Origin: Merdibacter sp965119685
GTDB lineage: Bacteria > Bacillota_I > Bacilli_A > Erysipelotrichales > Erysipelotrichaceae
Assembly: GCA_965119685.1 (NCBI GenBank)
Contig: OZ221971.1
Span: 62,001-126,000, forward strand
DNA: 64,000 bases
Reading direction: 5' to 3'
Below, piece after piece: positions 9,085 through 18,844 of this stretch; position 1 is the first letter of the stretch, and every line of letters starts with the position of its first letter. The position numbers were made by a program, and so were the translations under genes. The notes beneath the pieces are model-generated. The model was not told the origin of the DNA, ran no database searches, and was given only the letters and a program-made list of their open reading frames with translations.

Positions 9085-10275
9085 TCACTCCTTAAATACG
9101 ATGTCCACTACTCGTTTAGATGCCTTTCCATCCTCATGCTCATTAAAGCGGGCGTTGAACTCTTTCAGCTTCGCACCATCATAGACGCCTGCCGCAATGT
9201 CTTTCAGCAGCGCATCCTCCTCCTCATAAATCTTACCCGGAAGATCATGATAGATGTCGATATAAAACCCGCGCAGCTCCTCGCGGTAGCTCTCGATGTC
9301 ATACATGTAGAAGTAAATCGGCCGATTCAGCACCGAAAAATCATAAAATACGCTGGAATAATCAGTTACCAGCACATCGGCGATCAGATACAGCGCGCTG
9401 ATGTCTTTCTGTGCGTCGATCGAGTAGAGAAATCCTTTCAGCTGCGGATCATCCTTTTGTTCGTTGATGATCAGATAATGCGGTTTAAAGACGACGACAT
9501 ATTCCTCGCCCAGCAATGCTTTCCATTTACGAAAATCCGCCTCTAAATGAAAGGTATATCCCTTTGCGACATACTGATTGTCCCGCCATGTCGGCGCATA
9601 GAGAACGATTTTTTTATCCTCGGGAATCCCCAGAGATGCACGAATGCTCATCGCCTCCGCCGGCGTTGCGTTCATCAGGCGGTCGTTGCGCGGATAGCCT
9701 GTTTCAATCAGACGGCTGCGGTCAATCTGAAATGCGCTTTGGAAAATTTCCGTACAGAATCCATTCGGCGAAATCATATAGTTATAGCGGGCCACATCCA
9801 CATCATAGGAGCGATACATCTCTTCCGCCGAGACTTGACTGCGATAGAATGTCGTATCCTGCGATACATGAATATCGTGCGCAAGACGTTTCAGCGGTGT
9901 CCCATGCCATGTCTGCAAATAGATTTGCGCCGGCTTTTTACGGATATACGCGGGCATCTTGCAATTAAAAACCCAGTATTTCGAGCGTGACAGATAATAG
10001 AAATACGGCAGGCTGAAATATTCGATCACCTTGGCGCCCTCAATAGCGATGTTTTTCTTGTTTTTGTGTTTGATCGCCCAAATGAAGGTGTAGCCTTGAA
10101 AGCGTTCATCCCTTTGCATCTCCTCATAGATCGCCCGCGGATTATCGGAATAGCCCCGACCGTGGAAGGAGAGAAACAGTACGGTATGTTCATCAATCGG
10201 TATCAGACGATAGATACAGCGATAGCCGATGCGGATGATGGCGCCCACTGTTTTCTTGATCATTCGTATCCACAT
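9085..10275 (-). CDS. CDP-glycerol glycerophosphotransferase family protein
   Basis: A 396-residue transferase of the TagB/TagF family with the canonical motifs LQTWHGTPLKRLAHD, VFKPHYL and VTDYSSVFYDF. These residues form the CDP-glycerol binding and catalytic site in the family. An N-terminal hydrophobic, basic segment suggests peripheral membrane association. It is followed within a few bases by a second, shorter transferase. With three such transferases in the cluster (this one, 7985-9079 and the fused 11798-14581), the cell probably has separate enzymes for priming and polymerising, or makes a branched or mixed polymer. Confidence 0.88.
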   Translation of the reverse strand: MWIRMIKKTVGAIIRIGYRCIYRLIPIDEHTVLFLSFHGRGYSDNPRAIYEEMQRDERFQGYTFIWAIKHKNKKNIAIEGAKVIEYFSLPYFYYLSRSKYWVFNCKMPAYIRKKPAQIYLQTWHGTPLKRLAHDIHVSQDTTFYRSQVSAEEMYRSYDVDVARYNYMISPNGFCTEIFQSAFQIDRSRLIETGYPRNDRLMNATPAEAMSIRASLGIPEDKKIVLYAPTWRDNQYVAKGYTFHLEADFRKWKALLGEEYVVVFKPHYLIINEQKDDPQLKGFLYSIDAQKDISALYLIADVLVTDYSSVFYDFSVLNRPIYFYMYDIESYREELRGFYIDIYHDLPGKIYEEEDALLKDIAAGVYDGAKLKEFNARFNEHEDGKASKRVVDIVFKE

Positions 10276-10481
10276 GTCTTATCCTCGCTCCTTTCATCAC
10301 ATATATAATTGCCTGAAACAGAATTCATCCTTCTCTCATCAAAATTTTTTGGCAGAAACTAAAGGCTTCTTATATATTCAAACACTCGTCGATTGCAAAC
10401 TATAAACAGCAGCCTCCTAATCTGTGCCAGTACGTTCGCTTTTGCTCTGATACATTTTAGGAAAATATCTCTTTGTTATCG

Positions 10482-11531
10482 CTATGTGACGATTTTATTT
10501 ATATGCGGGATTTTCAAAATAATAAAAGTGCTGACTGCACTGGCCAATACTACAACAATCAATATAGGCAAAATATACGTAAGATGTAATCCCCCAAAAC
10601 CGAAATGAATCTTTGCAATATCAATAAAAACAGGGTGAATGAGATAAATGCCGAAAGTATATTTTCCGAATGCTTTCATAATCCGATACTCCCTCGCCTG
10701 AATCCTGCTATTGAGTATAAATACAGAAACAGCGGCGATCATTGAAAACAATTCTCCGTATGTCAGAAAACGATCTTTAAACACCTCCGCATGAAGTGTA
10801 TCAACGTAAGTCAAAGTCACAATAGCTAGAATCGACAGAAGAGCAGATAATGTCAACAGCTTGTTTGACACCTTTTTTTTCAACTCATCTCTCCTCTTAT
10901 ATAAAATGTATCCTGAAACACAATATCCCAACCAGTAAGTTCCTTGTAAAATCGGAACTCGGTACTCTAAACTCACACCAACGCCACCCATGGCTAGCAA
11001 CCGTGTCAGTAAATTTCCGCCTCCTGCCAACAAAAGCCAAAAAAACAAGAAATAATTCTCTGTTTTGCGATTCATATGATGTACGAGTATATCGATAAGA
11101 GGATATGCAATATAAATTCCAATTAAATCATACAGATACCAAAAATGATTTTTGGCCGGTTCAAATAAGTAGAACAATGGATTCCATTCGACATCTTCAT
11201 TTAACACGCATGCATTCCAAAGTAAAAATATAACACTCCATATGAATAGAATCGAAATATAGTGAATAAGTTTCTTCTTGTTTTTTTCAAAATTGAACGC
11301 CCTACTCAACATTAGCCATCCGGAAATCATAAAAAATGAAGGAACACCCAATCTTCCAACTGTGTTTATCAAAATGATTAAAGGAAATGTATTCATATGA
11401 ACGATAGCCGCGTCCTCACTATACAAATATGCGTTTGTTATATGCACCAAGACTACCAACACACAAGCGAGCACACGTAATCTTACGATTTTTTGATCAA
11501 AAGTTCGCTTCCATTGATCCGATGACATCAT
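10482..11531 (-). CDS. Acyltransferase 3 family membrane protein
   Basis: A 349-residue polytopic protein of the acyltransferase_3 (OafA/WecH/YrhL) family. The N-terminus has the typical RLRVLACVLVVLVHITNA segment with the conserved His after the first helix, followed by SFFMISGWLML. About ten membrane segments are visible. Members transfer acetyl or other acyl groups to exported polysaccharides or teichoic acids. It lies inside the teichoic acid cluster and is more A+T-rich than the two downstream transferases, so it may have been added separately. The acyl donor and target are unknown. Confidence 0.82.
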   Translation of the reverse strand: MMSSDQWKRTFDQKIVRLRVLACVLVVLVHITNAYLYSEDAAIVHMNTFPLIILINTVGRLGVPSFFMISGWLMLSRAFNFEKNKKKLIHYISILFIWSVIFLLWNACVLNEDVEWNPLFYLFEPAKNHFWYLYDLIGIYIAYPLIDILVHHMNRKTENYFLFFWLLLAGGGNLLTRLLAMGGVGVSLEYRVPILQGTYWLGYCVSGYILYKRRDELKKKVSNKLLTLSALLSILAIVTLTYVDTLHAEVFKDRFLTYGELFSMIAAVSVFILNSRIQAREYRIMKAFGKYTFGIYLIHPVFIDIAKIHFGFGGLHLTYILPILIVVVLASAVSTFIILKIPHINKIVT

Positions 11532-11797
11532 AGCCCCCCTTATTTATGTCTATCAGCAACAACAAAACTTCTTATTTCCTCCCTTTGAAAACTTTTTTAC
11601 GATTGTTTATTCTACCACCACTTTATGAATGCACCGCTTTCATCTGTTATCGTGTGAATATCACACATTCATGCAGATGCTTTATTAAAGAAATCGTTGT
11701 TCAAATGACTGTTTCCTTCCATAAAACCTTTCACGCAGCATCCTGGCTAACAGCCTTTTCTTTTATGGAAAAGTCATTTGATCGGTATCCCCACTGA

Positions 11798-14581
11798 TCA
11801 GACAGAATCCATCAATTCATCCAATGAATTCACTTTATTTGTGAAGCAAATGGCACAATTCGGATATATTCTTCTCACTCTTTGATACACTTGTTCATCT
11901 TCAATAAAGATTCTGTTATATTTTTCATATATCTTACTCGGCACTTTATCATTAAATTCTCGACCATGTGGAAAATACAAGATTTTATCTCCCGCCATTT
12001 GTGAAAACAGAAGCAGACGCAATTTCTTTCGCTCCCCGATTACTATGGTCGTCTGAAAGTCTATATCGTTAAATATACGATTTTTCTCTTTTGTAAATAG
12101 TCGGTCGACTCTTTTTGCGAACAAACGATAGATCCAATTAAATCTAAGCAATAAAGCAAGCAAGATACGATCCGATAAAGTGGTAAGGGCAAATCTATAC
12201 AACTGACCGTAATACTCAAAATGCTCTGGCAATCTCAACAATTCCCTTTTGTGTTTATATAAATTTGCATTGATAAACGTTAAGTAATAATTATACTTTT
12301 TCGTATCACTATGGTATGCCATGGAAAAAAAAGTCTCGTTCAAAAAATAGGATGATAAATCGTTTGCTACACACAATATATTGGCATTTCCATTTGACGG
12401 TACATCTATCGTTTTTATCCCTTTTGTGCGTCCTAAAATAATTTGTTGACAAATATCTTCACAAACATGAATAGAATCATATCTTGCATATCGGTCAATA
12501 AAATGTTCATAATCAACTTGCATCGGCATATCCAGTACATGCATCAAATCATCAACCGTCTCCACCATAGGAAATGGCAAACGGTCAAAGTCGATATACA
12601 AGCCTCTTTCGCGCATATAGGCTTCCTTATCATATGCGAACAAAATAATCGGTCGTCTTGTACAGGCAAAATCAAAAAATACGCTGGAATAGTCAGTAAT
12701 CAAAACGTCACATACATTTAGAAAATCATATGTTTCCAATTGCTTGGGAAACATGCGCACATTCGTGTAACCGTCAATCTCTATGTAATCCTTTAAATAT
12801 GGATGCACATTTAAATACAGCACATGGTTCGGCTTCAACTTTGCAGAGATACTATTCAGCTTTTCCTGCAAATCTGATATATACATGTCATTGTCTTTAT
12901 TATTCAGTGTTCCTCTCCATGTTGGCATATAGGCAATGGCAGTGATTCCTTCTAATCTCAATTCCTTTTTCAAACTGTCACGACGAGCAGTATCAAAAAA
13001 AACAGAATTACGCGGATATCCTATCATAGCAACTTTGTTATCACTGATATTCTTCAGCATGTAATCTTCAAGCATATGATTCATCATATATTCGCTGGGA
13101 TATAGCAGATAATCTGCGGTATTGAAATTTTTTTGTAAATTGCCTATGTTATAAAAATCCTCCTGCGTTTTTTTACCTAATGTTTTTAACGGCGTTCCAT
13201 GCCATGTGTTAAAATAAATCTGCTCTTTCCTTTTTATAAAATAGACAGGAAAACTCGTATCATTAAACAAATATTTCGCAGTTGCCAACACCTTAAAATA
13301 CTCTTTACTCTCCATGACGACAAGTTTCACATGAGACACTTTATAAAACTGTAATTGATTGGCGAACTCTTCCACTCGTTTCTTTGATACGGTCACATAA
13401 ATTTCATAGGCATTGTACTCTTCTTTTTGCAATTCTTTCAGAAGATAAAACATGTTGCCGTTTAGATCTTCACCATGCTGTGAATCTAAGAGAATTTGAT
13501 TCTCATTCACCTGGCAGTGTTTTAAATAACTGTAATATTTTGCTCCCGCCTTTTTGCCGAAAATATTCTTCCTCGCTTTTTTGAAATAACGACGATACTT
13601 TTTTATTTTCTTGGTTAGCTTTAAAATTATCGACATTCTTTTCCAATACCCTTTAGATATATATCTATCTTTATTTCTCTCTTTCATTTCAAAATAGTAG
13701 ACATGGTCTTTCCATTTTGGAAATTCACTATTCAAATATGCAAAACACGCATCTATATACTTGAACTTCAGAGGTAAATCAGATAAGGGTACATCAGCGT
13801 TCATACGAATATACATATGATTTAAATATGTAAATAACAAATAATCTTTAAATTGGTCATAGACATGAATTTCTTTGGAAAAATCAATTAAAGAGGAGAT
13901 TGCCGGTATGATATCAAAAAAACGCTCTGTAAACTTCGCCGTTAATGAAGACACATTTAATTTCATATAATAATACAATGGTTCGTCAACTTTAGATATC
14001 TTATTGGCGAGAAAGAAGAGCCGATAGGTAAACTCCAAGTCCTCAAATATGCGGAAATCCCGAAATCTGATATGATTGGCTTCTATCATACTTCGTCTAA
14101 AAATTTTATTCCATAAGTAAGGAACGCCTTTTACAAAGATATCCGGTTCTTCATAAACGCTTTTCCCATAGTATTCCATATCTCCCTTTTGGTTAGAGCG
14201 CAATGATGTATTTGTTGCAACATAATACCCGCAAACCACAATATCCGAATCCGTGTCAACTGCCTGATTGTATAACTTTTCATACATATCATTGGCAATA
14301 AAATCATCGCTGTCAAAAAAACCGACATACTCACCCTCGGCTAAATCCAATGCGTAATTGCGTGCAATACCAGCACCGCCATTTGGGACATTCCTGCTTT
14401 TTATTTTTTCAGGATACGCTTGCTGGAAGAAATCAACAATTTCCTGCGTTTGATCCGTACTCCCGTCATTGATGATGATAATCTCTATGTCTTGTAATGT
14501 TTGGGACAATAAATTGTTTAAACTTCTTTTTAAAAAACTTTCCCCATTATATACCGGGACAATGATGCTTATTTTTTTCAT
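11798..14581 (-). CDS. Bifunctional GT2 glycosyltransferase / CDP-glycerol glycerophosphotransferase
   Basis: A 927-residue fusion. Residues 1 to about 230 are a GT-A family 2 glycosyltransferase (SIIVPVYNGESFLKRSL, INDGSTD, and the metal-binding FDSDDF). About residues 370-720 form a TagF-type CDP-glycerol glycerophosphotransferase (FNTWHGTPLKTLGKK, LNVHPYLKDY, ITDYSSVFFDFA). The last 200 residues are an unassigned tail with a second nucleotide-sugar-transferase look. One chain could thus add both sugar and glycerol-phosphate, giving a glycosylated or alternating polymer. The gene is A+T-rich compared with the host and precedes the acyltransferase gene in transcription order. Confidence 0.88.
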   Translation of the reverse strand: MKKISIIVPVYNGESFLKRSLNNLLSQTLQDIEIIIINDGSTDQTQEIVDFFQQAYPEKIKSRNVPNGGAGIARNYALDLAEGEYVGFFDSDDFIANDMYEKLYNQAVDTDSDIVVCGYYVATNTSLRSNQKGDMEYYGKSVYEEPDIFVKGVPYLWNKIFRRSMIEANHIRFRDFRIFEDLEFTYRLFFLANKISKVDEPLYYYMKLNVSSLTAKFTERFFDIIPAISSLIDFSKEIHVYDQFKDYLLFTYLNHMYIRMNADVPLSDLPLKFKYIDACFAYLNSEFPKWKDHVYYFEMKERNKDRYISKGYWKRMSIILKLTKKIKKYRRYFKKARKNIFGKKAGAKYYSYLKHCQVNENQILLDSQHGEDLNGNMFYLLKELQKEEYNAYEIYVTVSKKRVEEFANQLQFYKVSHVKLVVMESKEYFKVLATAKYLFNDTSFPVYFIKRKEQIYFNTWHGTPLKTLGKKTQEDFYNIGNLQKNFNTADYLLYPSEYMMNHMLEDYMLKNISDNKVAMIGYPRNSVFFDTARRDSLKKELRLEGITAIAYMPTWRGTLNNKDNDMYISDLQEKLNSISAKLKPNHVLYLNVHPYLKDYIEIDGYTNVRMFPKQLETYDFLNVCDVLITDYSSVFFDFACTRRPIILFAYDKEAYMRERGLYIDFDRLPFPMVETVDDLMHVLDMPMQVDYEHFIDRYARYDSIHVCEDICQQIILGRTKGIKTIDVPSNGNANILCVANDLSSYFLNETFFSMAYHSDTKKYNYYLTFINANLYKHKRELLRLPEHFEYYGQLYRFALTTLSDRILLALLLRFNWIYRLFAKRVDRLFTKEKNRIFNDIDFQTTIVIGERKKLRLLLFSQMAGDKILYFPHGREFNDKVPSKIYEKYNRIFIEDEQVYQRVRRIYPNCAICFTNKVNSLDELMDSV

Positions 14582-14626
14582 GTAACTGTCTCCTCATTCT
14601 TTTCATAAAGATACGGTTAAAGAATA

Positions 14627-15016
14627 TCAGCTTTTTTTCAATTCTTCCTTTAACTGCGTAGATGAAATTCCCTCCGTACGCGGCAGATATACAACCTCGC
14701 AATAGTCTTTCAAAAAATCAAACTTTCCCTTCCAGTCGTCTCCCATGACAAAAACGTCAACACCATACTTTTTTACATCTTCGATCTTCTGCTCCCAAGT
14801 AGTTTCGGGAATAACTTTATCCACATATTTAATTGCTTCTACAATTGCCATCCGATCGCTGTCTTTGATTTTGCACACCTTACCCTTACCAAGATTAAAC
14901 TCATCGCTGCTGACTGCTACGATTAGATAATCGCCCAACGCTTTAGCTCTTTTCAAAAGGTTTAAATGACCGATATGAAAAAGGTCAAATGTGCCATATG
15001 TAATCACTGTTTTCAT
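14627..15016 (-). CDS. tagD: Glycerol-3-phosphate cytidylyltransferase
   Basis: A 129-residue cytidylyltransferase of full family length. It makes CDP-glycerol from CTP and glycerol-3-phosphate, the donor for the three glycerophosphotransferases in this cluster. The nucleotide-binding HxGH motif is TFDLFHIGHLNLLKRAK (residues 9-25) and the second signature is RTEGISSTQL near the C-terminus. It lies between the exporter ATPase gene and the fused transferase gene, on the same strand, in one likely operon. Confidence 0.95.
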   Translation of the reverse strand: MKTVITYGTFDLFHIGHLNLLKRAKALGDYLIVAVSSDEFNLGKGKVCKIKDSDRMAIVEAIKYVDKVIPETTWEQKIEDVKKYGVDVFVMGDDWKGKFDFLKDYCEVVYLPRTEGISSTQLKEELKKS

Positions 15017-15027
15017 AACCTAACACC

Positions 15028-15849
15028 TCACCCTAACAGTTTTTCCCAAAGGCTTTTTTTCATTGGCTTTTTTAAGAGTCGTTTTTCAAACTTTTCATCC
15101 CGAAGCCGTTTTTTGTCCTTTTCACTCATCGCGTTGTATTGATCCACATAAGCGGCATAATGATCGCAAACCTCATCAATATCGCCAAACTCCACCAATT
15201 CTCCGCCTTCAATCCACATCCCGGTCTTGCAGAAATCCCGAACTTGGTTTAAAGAGTGGGAGATAAAGAAAATGGTTTTGTTCTCCGAATCACGCAGATT
15301 TTTCATATAGTTCATACATTTTTGCGCGAATCCTTTATCGCCGACAGACAAGGCTTCATCAACGATGATAATATCCGGATCCAGTGCGAGTGAAATGGAA
15401 AATCCCAATCGAGATTTCATACCGCTGGAATACTTTTTTACAGGCTGGTATAAGAAATCACCCAATTCCGCAAAATCAATTACTCTCTCCTTAATCTCTT
15501 GAATATGTTTTTTAGAAAGCCCCAACAATGCTCCCTTCACATTGATATTTTCTTCTCCTGTCAACTGCTGGTTTAATCCGGTATTGATGGAAATCAATGC
15601 CTGCTCTCCGTTGACGATCATCTCTCCTCCGTCATGATCGGAAATACCCGATAAAACTAATGACAGTGTTGATTTTCCTGATCCATTGGTTCCCAAGATA
15701 CCGACAACATCACCTTTTTTCACCTGAAAAGAAATATCTCGCAAAGCATAAAACTGCTCTTTTTTCTTTGTCTTATCCTTTGTTTTCAATGTATAAATTT
15801 TAGATATATGATGCATCTCTACTGCATAATCACTTTTTTTTACTGACAT
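15028..15849 (-). CDS. tagH: Teichoic acid export ABC transporter ATPase
   Basis: A 273-residue ABC ATPase with Walker A GTNGSGKST, signature YSSGMKSRLGFS and Walker B DIIIVDEALSVGD. This pattern is that of TagH/Wzt exporters, which flip completed teichoic acid or polysaccharide across the membrane. It lacks the long C-terminal extension of Bacillus TagH. The gene follows the permease by 13 bases and precedes tagD, so exporter and CDP-glycerol supply are co-expressed. Confidence 0.92.
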   Translation of the reverse strand: MSVKKSDYAVEMHHISKIYTLKTKDKTKKKEQFYALRDISFQVKKGDVVGILGTNGSGKSTLSLVLSGISDHDGGEMIVNGEQALISINTGLNQQLTGEENINVKGALLGLSKKHIQEIKERVIDFAELGDFLYQPVKKYSSGMKSRLGFSISLALDPDIIIVDEALSVGDKGFAQKCMNYMKNLRDSENKTIFFISHSLNQVRDFCKTGMWIEGGELVEFGDIDEVCDHYAAYVDQYNAMSEKDKKRLRDEKFEKRLLKKPMKKSLWEKLLG

Positions 15850-15862
15850 ATTCCAACCCTCA

Positions 15863-16669
15863 TCAAATCATATCTACCATTTTACGCTTAAAGTGATACA
15901 TCAATGAAGAACCCAGTATAAAGAGGAATACGACAACGATCCAAAAATACAAAGTCATTACCGGGTGGGCAAAGATCGTCTTCTCAAAAAACACACAGTC
16001 CCGATAACCGGTAACGATATAATATACTGGATTCAATTTCATCAAAAATGACATCACGCGGATCCCTGAAAACGAAGCAGGCCATAGTACCGGAGAAAGG
16101 TAGAGCAACATGCGCATCAGAGAAGTCACCAGTTTCTTCACGTCTCTCCACATCATCGTTAACACTGAAGTAACAAGAGCCAATGCCTCCAAAAACATAA
16201 ATGCACAGAATGCATAGTAGATCAAACCCAGCCAATGGACAGAAGGATAATAACCGAACACCAGCAACATAACAAAAGTGATCGCCATCATGCACAGATG
16301 GTTAAAAAACTCCTTTACACAAACCGTCGCCGGCAGCACACTGATGGGAAATTTCATCTTTGTGATCACATCTTTTTTTGAAAACACGGCACTGCACCCT
16401 GATGTGATACAAGGCGAGATATACCACCATGCCGCAAAACCGACAATGACCCATGGAAGATAAGGAACCCCGTCATAGCCCTTTCGCTGCATGCCGATGC
16501 CAAATACCAACCAATAGGTGATCACTTGGATCGCCGGGGATGCGAAGTTCCAAAACAAGCCGAATTTAGAATCTCTCATATCTGCAAGCAATTCGTATTT
16601 TGCGATGCAGAAGATACGATACAGATTTGTGAGGTTTTCCTTTACCACATAAGAAATACTTTTCAACAT
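15863..16669 (-). CDS. tagG: Teichoic acid export ABC transporter permease
   Basis: A 268-residue ABC-2 type permease with about six membrane segments. The N-terminal region contains FGLFWNFASPAIQVITYWLVFG, typical of TagG/Wzm transporters, and it is followed by its ATPase. It is the first gene of the teichoic acid operon, which then reads tagH, tagD, the fused transferase, the acyltransferase and two further glycerophosphotransferases. Function: membrane passage of the lipid-linked polymer. Confidence 0.92.
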   Translation of the reverse strand: MLKSISYVVKENLTNLYRIFCIAKYELLADMRDSKFGLFWNFASPAIQVITYWLVFGIGMQRKGYDGVPYLPWVIVGFAAWWYISPCITSGCSAVFSKKDVITKMKFPISVLPATVCVKEFFNHLCMMAITFVMLLVFGYYPSVHWLGLIYYAFCAFMFLEALALVTSVLTMMWRDVKKLVTSLMRMLLYLSPVLWPASFSGIRVMSFLMKLNPVYYIVTGYRDCVFFEKTIFAHPVMTLYFWIVVVFLFILGSSLMYHFKRKMVDMI

Positions 16670-17285
16670 CTGTTTCAGTCTCCTTTATTTTTTACATAAG
16701 ACCGCTCAATCAAAAACCGCTTCATCGCTGATAACAGTGACAGCAAAACCAACATACGTCGTCAAATACAGGCGATATGCCTGCCGCCGGGCATTCATAT
16801 CTCTATAATGATACAATAACCACCCTTAAAATGCAATGTGCAGATTTGTAACAATTTTTACGATATTTAACGTATAATTTACCATTTTTTCTTACACCTC
16901 TCGCCTTTTTCATTCGCCCTGAACGGCTATTCCCATCATCTGCAAAAAAACTGTGCAATGATATGCAATGATGTGTACACCGCTTTGCTTTGGCGGACAA
17001 CTTCTCTCTCATAGACTAGAATTTTTAGGAAGGCAGGTGGTATCGCAGGAAAGAGTGCTCCGATCAAGGTTACTTGTCTATCCTATCAAAAGGTGGAACT
17101 GCCGGATGTAATCATCGCAGCCGCAAAAAAAGGGAGCGGGTGAGCAAACCAAGCAAGGATAGTTTTTATTTTTTTAATTACAAGTAGAAAACTATCATAA
17201 TTTTTGAAATTTTCGACTTGTATTTCCAAAACTATTGATTTTATCTGACTTTTAGGTATAATAGAATCAAAAGAAGAGGTGCGTT
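16670..17285. other. Non-coding region between divergent tagG and DUF4143 ATPase genes
   Basis: No gene is supported. It should hold the promoter of the teichoic acid operon on the minus strand and that of the DUF4143 ATPase on the plus strand. Two GGTGG-A/T-A-C/T-GC motifs (about 17036-17048 and 17091-17101) resemble T-box antiterminator cores but are not followed by an aminoacyl-tRNA or amino acid gene. A 24-base motif at 17139-17162 is repeated at 18532-18555. Confidence 0.5.
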
Positions 17286-18515
17286 ATGTCTATTCTAATT
17301 AACCGACCGGAATATTTAACACAGCTGATTCAAAATAAAGATGTTGATGTTGTCAAAATTGTCACCGGCATTCGCAGATGCGGAAAATCCTCACTGCTTG
17401 ATTTATTTCATCAGTATCTAAGCACAAACAATGTACCCGATACCAATATTATTCACATGAACTTGGAATCCTTACGTTACCGTAATCTAACGGACTATCT
17501 TTCCTTCTATGATTATGTCAGCACACTTATTCCCGCGACAGGAAAAACGTATCTCATCTTTGATGAGCTGCAAGTTGTCGATCATTGGGAAAAAGCAGTT
17601 GAATCTTTCCGCCTTGACTTCGATGTGGATATTTATATTACCGGTTCCAATGCTTATTTGCTCTCCACAGAGTTCTCTACCATGCTGTCTGGGAGATACG
17701 TAGAAATTCGTATGCTGCCGTTGTCCTTCAAAGAGTTTCTGACTTTCTATGAATTTGAAACCGCAATTACAATGGAGGAAAAGTTCCAGAAATATTTGCA
17801 GTTTGGAGGTATGCCAATCCTTAGGGAATACCATTTCAATGAACAAAGAAGCAATCAAGCTTTGGAAGGAATTTATTCCACAGTAGTTCTTCGAGATATT
17901 TTACAGCGCAATCACCAGGCTGATCAAAATATACTCCATAAAATCATTCTTTTCCTTTGCTCAAATATCGGAAGTATCACTTCTCCAAACAGCATAGGAA
18001 ATGTACTTTCCAACGAAGGTGATATTCAGCAATTCAGAGGTAAAAATGTCGCAGGAAAAACCGTGAACAAGTATATCTCTATGCTTCACAGCGCATTTAT
18101 CTTCTATTCTGTCGGACGCTATGACGTAAAGGGTAAGCAGCTCTTAAAAACCCTTGGAAAGCACTATATCATTGATATGGGTTTTCGAAATATGCTTCTT
18201 GGCTATCGTGACGCTGATCGCGGACATATTATTGAGAACATTGTATTTTTAGAGTTACTTCGTCGTGATTACCGTGTCTATATCGGAAAAGTCGGAGAAA
18301 CCGAAGTCGATTTTGTGGCTGAAAAACCGAATGATAAGCTATATATTCAAGTAACAGAAAGTATGCAGTCTCCGCAAACTCGTGAGCGAGAGCTTCGCCC
18401 CCTTCGTATGATAAAAGATAACTATGAAAAGATCGTTTTGTCCATGGACAGAGATTTCATCACATCCTACGATGGTATCAAATCTTTGAATTTGATTGAC
18501 TGGCTGCTATCATAA
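17286..18515 (+). CDS. AAA ATPase with DUF4143 domain
   Basis: A 409-residue member of the AAA_14/DUF4143 family. Walker A is GIRRCGKSSLL (residues 27-37) and Walker B is TYLIFDELQ. The C-terminal half (VGRYDVKGKQLL to VGETEVDFVAEKP) is the DUF4143 restriction-endonuclease-like domain with a D-x-V-A-E-K pattern. The family is widespread, often multicopy and without an agreed function. The gene stands alone with its own terminator, and two imperfect direct repeats flank it, so it may be a one-gene mobile cassette. The ribosome site AGAGG lies eight bases before the start. Confidence 0.88.
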   Translation: MSILINRPEYLTQLIQNKDVDVVKIVTGIRRCGKSSLLDLFHQYLSTNNVPDTNIIHMNLESLRYRNLTDYLSFYDYVSTLIPATGKTYLIFDELQVVDHWEKAVESFRLDFDVDIYITGSNAYLLSTEFSTMLSGRYVEIRMLPLSFKEFLTFYEFETAITMEEKFQKYLQFGGMPILREYHFNEQRSNQALEGIYSTVVLRDILQRNHQADQNILHKIILFLCSNIGSITSPNSIGNVLSNEGDIQQFRGKNVAGKTVNKYISMLHSAFIFYSVGRYDVKGKQLLKTLGKHYIIDMGFRNMLLGYRDADRGHIIENIVFLELLRRDYRVYIGKVGETEVDFVAEKPNDKLYIQVTESMQSPQTRERELRPLRMIKDNYEKIVLSMDRDFITSYDGIKSLNLIDWLLS

Positions 18516-18525
18516 CAACAAGACA

Positions 18526-18569
18526 AAAACAGGTGAGCAAACCATTTAAGGCTAGAACACCTGTTTTTT
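18526..18569 (+). terminator. Intrinsic terminator of the DUF4143 ATPase gene
   Basis: Arms AAAACAGGTG (18526-18535) and CACCTGTTTT (18558-18567) form a 10-bp stem closed by T residues, 11 bases after the stop codon. Confidence 0.85.
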
Positions 18570-18640
18570 CTTTCAGCCCCGGCTTCCTTCGCATGTTTCT
18601 TCAGCGCATAAACACGATTGAGTTTTCCATGATTCCATAA

Positions 18641-18734
18641 AAAAAACGCTAAGCAAGCGCACCTTCATTTTGCGGTGTCACCGAAAATCAAACCTAAAGA
18701 CGATTGAAAAGTCGGTGGATTTCCTTAGCGTTTT
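18641..18734. repeat. 94-base branched inverted repeat, probable bidirectional terminator
   Basis: Outer arms AAAACGCTAAG (18643-18653) and CTTAGCGTTTT (18724-18734) are perfect complements. Inside are two more short stems, GCACC/GGTGT and CACCG/CGGTG, so the RNA could form a three-way junction. A and T runs at the two ends would let it stop transcription from either side, here the DUF4143 gene and the aldo/keto reductase gene. Its size and branched form could also be those of a small dispersed palindromic repeat. Confidence 0.55.
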
Positions 18735-18844
18735 CTTATTTCTCTGCTTTATGCAGATGGATTTAGCTTCGTGCGGTCTTATCTGGCTGCCGCGCATTTC
18801 TGCCAGTCTGCCGGCTTGACCTCTTTTACCGTGATCGGCAGCTA

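Noticed and set aside
17030..17105. Two T-box-like GGTGG...GC motifs
   Set aside because: Spacing is not that of a T-box, there is no specifier stem that I can see, and the gene that follows is a DUF4143 ATPase, not an amino-acid gene.
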